Source: Trichoderma breve
Lineage: Eukaryota; Ascomycota; Sordariomycetes; Hypocreales; Hypocreaceae
Assembly (NCBI RefSeq): GCF_028502605.1
Contig: NC_079236.1
Span: 1,178,001 to 1,242,000, forward strand
Reading direction: 5' to 3'
Length of the DNA: 64,000 nt
Shown: positions 57,650 through 64,000 of the stretch, piece after piece
How the letters are laid out: every line of letters starts with the position of its first letter
Numbering within the stretch: position 1 is the stretch's first letter
Position numbers and translations under genes: made by a program
The notes under the pieces: model-generated
Seen by the model: only the letters and a program-made list of their open reading frames with translations
The model's database searches: none
Told to the model about the DNA's origin: nothing

Positions 57650-59418
57650 CTACATCGGCGGCATTTGAACCACCGAGTCGCGAATCGCCTCATCAACGTG
57701 CCCCCTCCTTATCCCCGGACACGGCCCCAAGCACACAGCCTTGGCCGCCAGCCGCATTATTAAGTTGTCCAGGTTGAACATGATGTTGATGTGCTCCGGG
57801 TTGTTCTGGTGGTGCATCGCCATGTCCATCGGCAAGACGTGCGCGTCGACGTCTGTCGTCCACGAAGTCGGCGTAAACATCTTCATGCCCGACGGCACGA
57901 CCTGGACGTCTCGCTGCTGGCCAAAGACGGTGTAGTCGGGATTAGCAGCGGGGAAGGTTTCGAACGAGGAGGAGTCGGCCGGCATGAGCAACGGGTCGAT
58001 GAAGTTCGTGCCTGTGCTGTTGCTGTTGCTGCATGTGAGAGGAGCTGGGTTGGTCTGCCGGACCAGGCGGACTGGATTGTGCCTGTTGGCCTCGTTGAGG
58101 TCCGTCGTCTGCGCCGCCAGGCCGACGTCGAGGGGGATTGCTAGGTTCAGCATGTCAGTGTTTGGAGAGTCTTGCCGGATGAAAATCCCCCGCTGCTCGA
58201 GATACTCTTCCACGTCCGACGCCTCCAGCCATTCCCCTTGCAGGTCCGGCAGCGCCGTGGACAGCACCGTCCGCGTGCGGCCAAACTGCAGGCGCTGCAA
58301 GTTCGGGGGCGCCAACCGCGGCACCATGGAGTTGGATTGGCCCTCGATCAGCCGCAGCATCTTGGGCAGATGCCTCGAGGCCATGGGGCTGTGCTCGGCG
58401 TCGAGCTCGAGGTCCTCGTCTTCAATGTGGATGTAGCGCATGGTCCTCGACAGCAGGTTGTCGCGGCGGTCAAACTGCAGCGGCAGAAGCATGGCTGGTA
58501 GCAGACACATGACGGGCGAGCTTGTGAGGTTGAGGATGTCTGCGGCGCGGTCCACACACGCCCGCATCAGCCGCTGCGAGATGGACACGGGCTTGGGCCG
58601 CAGGTAGTGGTGGCTGGAAGCGTCCCGCGCCTCCTGGGAGAGGATGTAGATGGAGTCGTCGTCCTTACCGTGGGAGTCGGTCATGGTGGCCAGCAGACGG
58701 TCGGCCTGGTCAAACGACGGCCACTCGTCAGTCTGGGCGCTCCGGGCGATGGCCATGATGTTCATGGCCGTCTTGTTGAGCTGCAGCACAAACTCGGACG
58801 GCAGATCCTTCTCCTTGCCCGATGACAACTCGTGGAAGCGGATGAACTCGTCCAGGGAGCTGTTGAGGGCCTTTTGCAGGGCGTCAGCCCGGGCCTTTGT
58901 CGTGGCGAGCTCATTCTCTTTGCGGCTGCGATAGGACCGCTGAGCGAGTCGCATCCGAGACCGACGCTGTGATGAAAGAAGAGGCCAGTGTTAGTATCAG
59001 GTTTTTCTTGTTTGTTTTTTTCTCTGTTCCTGTCTTTTTCTCTCTCTGTGTGCTTGTGTGTGCATTTTTCTCTTTCTTTCTCTTTTCTTTTTCTCTTTTT
59101 CTTCTTTTTTCTCTACAACACTTGTTGATTTACACAAGAAGCAGCAACAAAGCAGGGAGAAGAGGTCATTTTGAATGTTTTTCTTTCTCCTCTAGCGCCT
59201 TGCCTTGATTTTGTAGAGGGGAGACAGGGGAAATTGTTGGCTCGCTTCTTCGCTCCTCGTTTGGCTGTTGGCTCGCTTTCGTTCCCACTCACCGAATTAT
59301 CGTTTGGATCCGCGGGCAGGCTGTCCTTCATACGTGGACGACCGGGCCGTCGCTTCGTAGGAGCCTCTACGCCAGTATCCGCAATCGTATCCGCCGTCTT
59401 GCCGCTACTCGCACTCAT
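57650..59418 (-). CDS. AT-hook/bZIP-like transcription factor
   Basis: Exons 59293-59418 and 57650-58966 give 480 residues; the 326-base intron is long for this window. Exon 1 ends with TKRRPGRPRMKD, an AT-hook-like GRP core. Exon 2 opens with a basic region RRSRMRLAQRSYRSRKENEL and a weak zipper (ALQKALNSSLDEF). This is the fungal bZIP-like group in which the usual invariant Asn is missing: the position before x3-Q carries Arg or Met. The remainder is helical and acidic, resembling the C-terminal part of other fungal regulators of this group. Expected to be nuclear. It shares a 770-base upstream region with the divergent aldo/keto reductase and could regulate it, which is only inferred. Confidence 0.85.
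58990..59118. repeat. polypyrimidine/polypurine tract in intron
   Basis: On the plus strand a nearly unbroken T/C/G-poor tract (TTTTTC, CTCTCTGTGTG, CTTTTTCTC); the bZIP-like transcript therefore has a purine-rich intron. Lies wholly inside the intron 58967-59292. Confidence 0.6.
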
Positions 59419-60188
59419 GATTAGAAACGAAGGATTCAAAAAGTGTGGTGCCCTTGAACAGCGTGATTCGACGGAAGATTGATGTGCGATGGATACACTG
59501 ATTTGTCTTCAATTTGTCTCTCTTTGAACAACATTGGATGGTTGACCGTCGCTCCTGAACGTGAGGCCGGAGATGACAAATATTTAAATTGTCGCAGTAA
59601 GACAAATTAAATCATGCGAGAGCCGCCTATTTGCTTGCTCCGGAATCGACCCACTTCTCCGCTACTCCGCCCAGGCGACCCGGAGCTGAGCCCGGAGTTG
59701 AAGCCGGCACTAGTTTTTTTGGGTGCTGTTTTCGGATATAGTATTTATATGATTCGTGCCTCGAAAGGGGGCTTGATGTGACTTGATTAGTAGTGAGGAG
59801 TCGGACATAGCGGCTTTTGCAGCTCTCATGCGGTCGTAGTCCAATGTGGTAATTCTCGACGCTTCCAGTTGTGCGGATTTCGCTGCGAAACGAGTCGGTG
59901 GCCATAACGTTATGTGATGTGATGTGGGATGCCGCGATGGCATGCGGCGTTGTTGTTGATGGGGAGTGATGATCAAGCTGGAGCAAAACACAACATTGCT
60001 TAGAATATCAGTCTCACAAGTTGTCGTCTGTGACTTCTCGACATCAATCTGTGCGTATATAAATTGGTGTGGCCGGACCGCCATCTACCAGATCGCCAGC
60101 ACTAGCTTCAATCCAACAGCTTCATTGATATCATATTCCTCATTCTCAAAGAACTCTAGCAGTCTCACATCAGTTTCCATTTTTCAAA
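59419..60188. other. divergent promoter, bZIP-like / aldo-keto reductase
   Basis: About 770 bases; a TATATAAA box at 60056 serves the reductase. Frames at 59627-59986 and 59710-60084 (minus) overlap each other and lack domains. Confidence 0.5.
60056..60063 (+). promoter_or_regulatory. TATA box of aldo/keto reductase
   Basis: TATATAAA, 126-133 bases before the ATG at 60189. Confidence 0.5.
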
Positions 60189-61354
60189 ATGCCTTCCACC
60201 GTCTTGAAGAAGCTTGGCAAGAATGGCCCCGAAATCCCTCCCGTCGGATTCGGTCTCATGGGCATCGGCATCGACTGCTACGGCGCAATTGGGTAAAGAA
60301 AAGCCGTCAGAATTATCTAATCACTTCAACTAACGAGCGGTATCAGCAACGACGAGGAACGCTTTGCCGTGCTCGACCACGCGTGGAAGATTGGCTGCAC
60401 TCACTGGGACACCTCGGATGCCTACGGCGACTCTGAGGTCCTCATCGGAAAGTGGTTCAAGCTGCACCCTGAGCGTCGCGCCGACATCTTCTTGGCCACC
60501 AAGTTTGGCATTTCGGCAGAGGTCCAGGCGGACGGCACCTATAAGGGAGCCGTCAACAGCACTCCTGAATACGCCAAGACGGCCTGCGAGGCGAGCTTGA
60601 AGAAACTCGGAGTTGACTATATCGACCTGTACTATGCGCACCGAGTCGACGGAAAGACGCCCATTGAGAAGACGGTCCAGGCCATGGTCGAACTGAAGAA
60701 GTAGGAAGCCTCCATGCCTGTCTAACCTTGTTAATGATGTTCTTTATCGATATTCTTTATACTAACCAGGGGGTCAACAGCGAGGGCAAGATCAAGTACT
60801 TTGGCTTCTCTGAAATCTCCGGAGACAGTCTCCGCCGAGCATGCGCCGTTCACCACATTGCCGCCGTCCAGATCGAGTACTCTGCCTGGGCTCTCGAGAC
60901 GGAGGGCCCCGTGTCCAAGTATCTCCTCAAGGCCTGCCGCGAGCTGGGCGTCGCCACCATCGCATACTCACCCCTCGGCCGCGGAATGCTGACCGGCCAA
61001 TACACCAACACGGCGGAGTTGGAGAAGACGGACTACCGAAACAGCGTTGAGCAGTTCAAGGGCGACAATTTCAAGAAGAACCTGGAGCTGATCAACAAGT
61101 TCAAGGAGGTGGCCGCGAAGAAGGGCTGCAGTCTCTCTCAACTGGCGCTTGCCTGGCTGCTCGCTCAGGGCGACGACATCTTCCCCATTCCCGGCACCAA
61201 GAAGACCAAGTACATGGACGACAACTTCGGCGCTCAGAACGTTCATCTGACTCCGGACGAGGCCGGTGAGATCCGGAAGCTGGTGGAGAACCTCGGAGTT
61301 GCTGGCGACCGGGATGTGGCCTTTAACCAGTATGCTGACACGCCCGCTCTGTAA
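60189..61354 (+). CDS. aldo/keto reductase (AKR13-like), second copy
   Basis: Exons 60189-60292, 60347-60700 and 60781-61354 give 343 residues, phase kept. Signatures: VGFGLMGIG, the catalytic Asp and Tyr in HWDTSDAYGDSE, Lys in FLATKFGI, His in [24 protein letters not shown] and IFPIPGTKKTKY, ending NQYADTPAL. It is clearly paralogous to the reductase at 21133-22371: same motif order, same catalytic set, and an intron after the ELK segment in both. Codon use is more C-ending than in the other copy, suggesting stronger expression. Expected activity: NADPH-dependent reduction of small carbonyls, including possibly pyridoxal as in related yeast enzymes. Confidence 0.94.
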
Positions 61355-62392
61355 GGGCTTATTCTGGCGCTCCGAGTCGGAATTGAGTTGAGCCCCCGGG
61401 CAGGGAGCTGTTTTTAGAAAGCGTCCATGTAACGTGTTATCAAAAAGGGATAAACTGTTGATACTGTACTTGGTGTTTTGTTCTGTTCTGTTCTATTCAA
61501 TTTTGTTTGTTGGTGACGATGACTTCGTTTGTTTGTTTGTTTGCTGTACGAGATGCATCGATTGTGGTTTGACAGCTCATTTACAGAGTGACAGGCAGAG
61601 TGGAGGGACAACGTGACTGCGCTGCACATGTACATATGCGGTAGCCCGTGTCGGCAGCCCGCCTGGCTTGTATGCGAAATAAATCGACAATCGTCCACTG
61701 CATATGGATTTTTTTCTCTCACATTTCTATATTTAGCCTCAACTGCGCTCAGCTGTGAAAAAGCCTCAATCCCGCCCGCAGGACAGGTGATACTTGCAGG
61801 TACTTGTGTCTGCTGAGATCCGGCCTCAGGTGAGAAAAAAAAATACAGGCAGAGCGTTGCGTCTCTGTTGAATCAACCGTCTGTCGATTTCACTTACCAG
61901 ACAGCAATGGCAGATTCAGTTCGAGTATCATGATTCTATCATTCATTCATTCATATTCCAATCATTCTTCATATCTACTTTTTTTATCGCCGACCCGGTG
62001 ATTATTTTCCCTGACGCTGTTGGTTCCTCTTCACGTAGCAATTCAATTTCCAATGCAACTTGTCGCGTCGCACGCATTACTATTGATGCCTTGCAGCAGT
62101 CCATCGTAAATCATTTCCCCTTTCTCTCCTTAACCGCCACAGGCTCACTCTCCCTCTCTCCTTTTTTCTCACCATCCCGAAGTCTTGATATCCCCAATTC
62201 CTCCCCCAGCGCTGGACCATCCTCATGCGCCCAAAAAGAAACAGCTCCAGAAAATCCTCCCCAGAAAACATCGTCAGGGAATGTCACAGCCAAACTCCGG
62301 CTCCAGACTCGCATCGCCCCGCACGCGAATCTCGGCCAGCGGCAGCCAAATAGGCTAATTGCCCACTCGTGAAAAAAAAGGAAAATAAAACC
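61355..62392. other. 1-kb intergenic region with simple repeats
   Basis: Contains TTCTG-type repeats at 61480-61496, GTTT repeats at 61525-61542 and ATTC repeats at 61938-61952. Opposing frames at 61998-62372 and 62111-62686 lack domains. No gene supported. Confidence 0.5.
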
Positions 62393-62770
62393 ATGTGTAC
62401 CTTTTTCTGGTGCCACGTCCTCTGTCCATGTCCGTACGAAAAGGACTGCGCCATGGCCAGGAACCGGATCGTCTTCTGGGACGGCATGTGGCGTCACAAG
62501 ACGGCCAAGCAGGCCCCTGTTCCGAACTCCGGGACGACGTGTGAGAAGCGCAAGGAGAGGTTCGGACAGGACGCCGCGCCCGACTGGAAATGTCCGTTCC
62601 GGGATTTGCTGGGGTGGATGGTGGAGTTGACGTACGTGGTTGATACGAAGCCGTGTGCTGAGTGTAGACACAAGTGCAAGGCTCACTTTGACAAGAGGAC
62701 GGAGGAGGAGGAGAAGGCGGCCGAGGCTGAGCGGGAAAGGGAAAGGGAAAGGGGGGATATACCACAGTGA
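62393..62770 (+). CDS. small Cys-rich hypothetical protein
   Basis: 125 residues from the ATG at 62393 (MCTFFWCH); the frame is open from 62369 with a Lys-rich start that looks less likely. Nine or more Cys occur in short motifs: MCTFFWC, LCPCPYEKDC, TTCEKRK, WKCPF and CAECRHKCKAHFDKR. It ends in a Glu/Arg-rich helix (TEEEEKAAEAERERERER). No signal peptide, so it is not an obvious effector; paired Cys suggest metal binding. Fungal genomes contain many such short intracellular Cys-rich proteins of unknown role. Single exon, no supporting neighbour. Confidence 0.5.
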   Translation: MCTFFWCHVLCPCPYEKDCAMARNRIVFWDGMWRHKTAKQAPVPNSGTTCEKRKERFGQDAAPDWKCPFRDLLGWMVELTYVVDTKPCAECRHKCKAHFDKRTEEEEKAAEAERERERERGDIPQ

Positions 62771-64000
62771 TTCTAATGATTCGGTTCGATGTTATGGGCA
62801 ATGACGACATGAAGCATGATGGATGCCGATATGAGTTTGTTCGAGTGCGGAATTGATTTCAGCCTGGTATTGGTATTGGACGAGTTGGGATGGGTAATGG
62901 GATGAGAGGCGGCCCTTTGGATAGGGGCTGGATTTCAAGTCGCGAAGACTGGTACTTGATGGTATCCCAGCGCCATCGTTATTGCATTATTGATGTTGAC
63001 AAGCATAAGCAAGACTGTCAGTCAAGTTGTTCGAATTAAATAGCTTATGATATACGAGAAAGAGAGCATACTGTTTCAACGCAAATGACACGTTGCAATG
63101 TCTTTACATCCATTCCCATCATTACTGAAGCTCGTAGCTAGAGAGTAATCGAAAGAAGTGAAGATGAAGAAACATATAGAGCAGTATCCAAATGCCACTA
63201 TGAAGAGAGTGATCCAGTTATGTCCAGGTGGAAGTGTCTGTGGAAAGATGGCTACATATATCAAGAGCCCCTTGAGACGTTCTACATTGCCCATCGTGGT
63301 CACGCCTGAGCCTTTGGACACTCAGTCCCATTGCATATCAACACCCTTCGAAATACTTCCTCCATCCAAACTACCTTAAGACCAATGTGGGTTACACTAA
63401 ATCTATACGCAGACTCTCAACCGACTGCATATGTATGTACTCAGGAGCTGAGCTGCTGCGTTACCCTGCAGGCAGCCATGAGATCCACACTGCAAGGCTG
63501 AGCATCCCCATCTCCATCCAGTCTCCAAACCAAAGCCCCCCCCCCTTCCGGTTCACTGCTGCCCTCCCAGCACGGCAACATTGACCAAGACAAAAAGGAT
63601 CCTTTCATCCTCATCTCTTGGCCCGGAAATTTCCCCGGATGGCATGATGCACTCACAACTTCCCCGCAAACACGGACAATTATGCACCACCCAAATTGCG
63701 GGGGGAGGGATTGTGCCGGCAGTGTCGATCTTGGCCTCAGAGATTCATCCGAGGCCCCGATTTTCAAGCTATGTACGAGACCAGCCTGTTCTACCAAGAA
63801 TCTCTAGAACGTAGTCTATGCAGATACTTCTCCCGGAACGGCAGTTGTTTGCGTTGCTCACAAGGTACATGTATACGTGGAGAAGGCATCATCATGCCAT
63901 TGAAGATCCCCGCAGCGGGCAGGCAAAAATACCCGTCGGCTCGTACGTGATGGTTACGTATAAAAACAGGGCAATTGTTTACAATGATGAGTTTTGGTTT
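62771..64000. other. right-end region without a supported gene
   Basis: Short overlapping frames on both strands (63076-63321, 63441-63797, 63581-63950) show no family resemblance. A run of C stands at 63538-63546. The next gene may start beyond the window. Confidence 0.45.

Overview
The window looks like nuclear DNA of a filamentous ascomycete, most probably a sordariomycete of the Hypocreales (Trichoderma-like). The evidence is short spliceosomal introns (about 45-80 bases, GT...CTAAC...AG) in nearly every gene, Zn2Cys6 and fungal bZIP regulators, a HET-domain protein, a GH18 chitinase with a fungal CBM1, the alpha-aminoadipate lysine gene LYS12, a fused ergothioneine synthase and an intron-containing tRNA-Lys. 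The genus is inferred from family resemblance, not from a search.

Layout. 1-8.7 kb: 3' part of a von Willebrand A protein; an UNC93-like MFS protein (-); a Gfo/Idh/MocA oxidoreductase (+) with an array of CGGCCCG sites upstream; a Zn2Cys6 regulator (-). 9.6-11.3 kb: tRNA-Lys(CUU) and a secreted GH18-CBM1 chitinase (-), then about 3 kb without a convincing gene. 14.3-22.4 kb: mitochondrial ABC1/UbiB-type protein (+), an 11-exon amidase (-) carrying an unusual His/Asp/Asn-rich insert, and an aldo/keto reductase (+). 23.4-32.6 kb: bZIP-DUF3425 regulator (+), alpha/beta hydrolase (-), LYS12 (+), SNF2-RING helicase (-). 35.2-45.1 kb: cytochrome P450, an unrecognised coiled-coil protein, a HET protein lying between two diverged direct repeats, a PflX-like radical SAM protein, and an acidic hypothetical protein, all on +. 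45.3-48 kb: divergent pair NECAP-like endocytic protein (-) and eIF2B alpha (+). 49.4-61.4 kb: SDR (+), about 3 kb without a gene, ergothioneine synthase Egt1 (+), AT-hook/bZIP-like regulator (-) sharing its upstream region with a second aldo/keto reductase (+). 62.4-62.8 kb: a small Cys-rich ORF.

How the genes relate. This is mostly ordinary chromosomal housekeeping (lysine and ergothioneine synthesis, translation initiation, mitochondrial lipid/quinone biology, endocytosis, DNA repair or chromatin) mixed with accessory fungal genes (chitinase, P450, HET, oxidoreductases, three regulators). I see no clear biosynthetic gene cluster. Most joined gene models were checked for reading phase across every intron; the SNF2 gene was not resolved exon by exon. 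The items most worth a second look are the metal-ligand-rich insert inside the amidase, the repeats flanking the HET gene, the CGGCCCG array, the basic insert in the radical SAM protein, and an out-of-frame coiled-coil extension after the unknown 456-residue protein.
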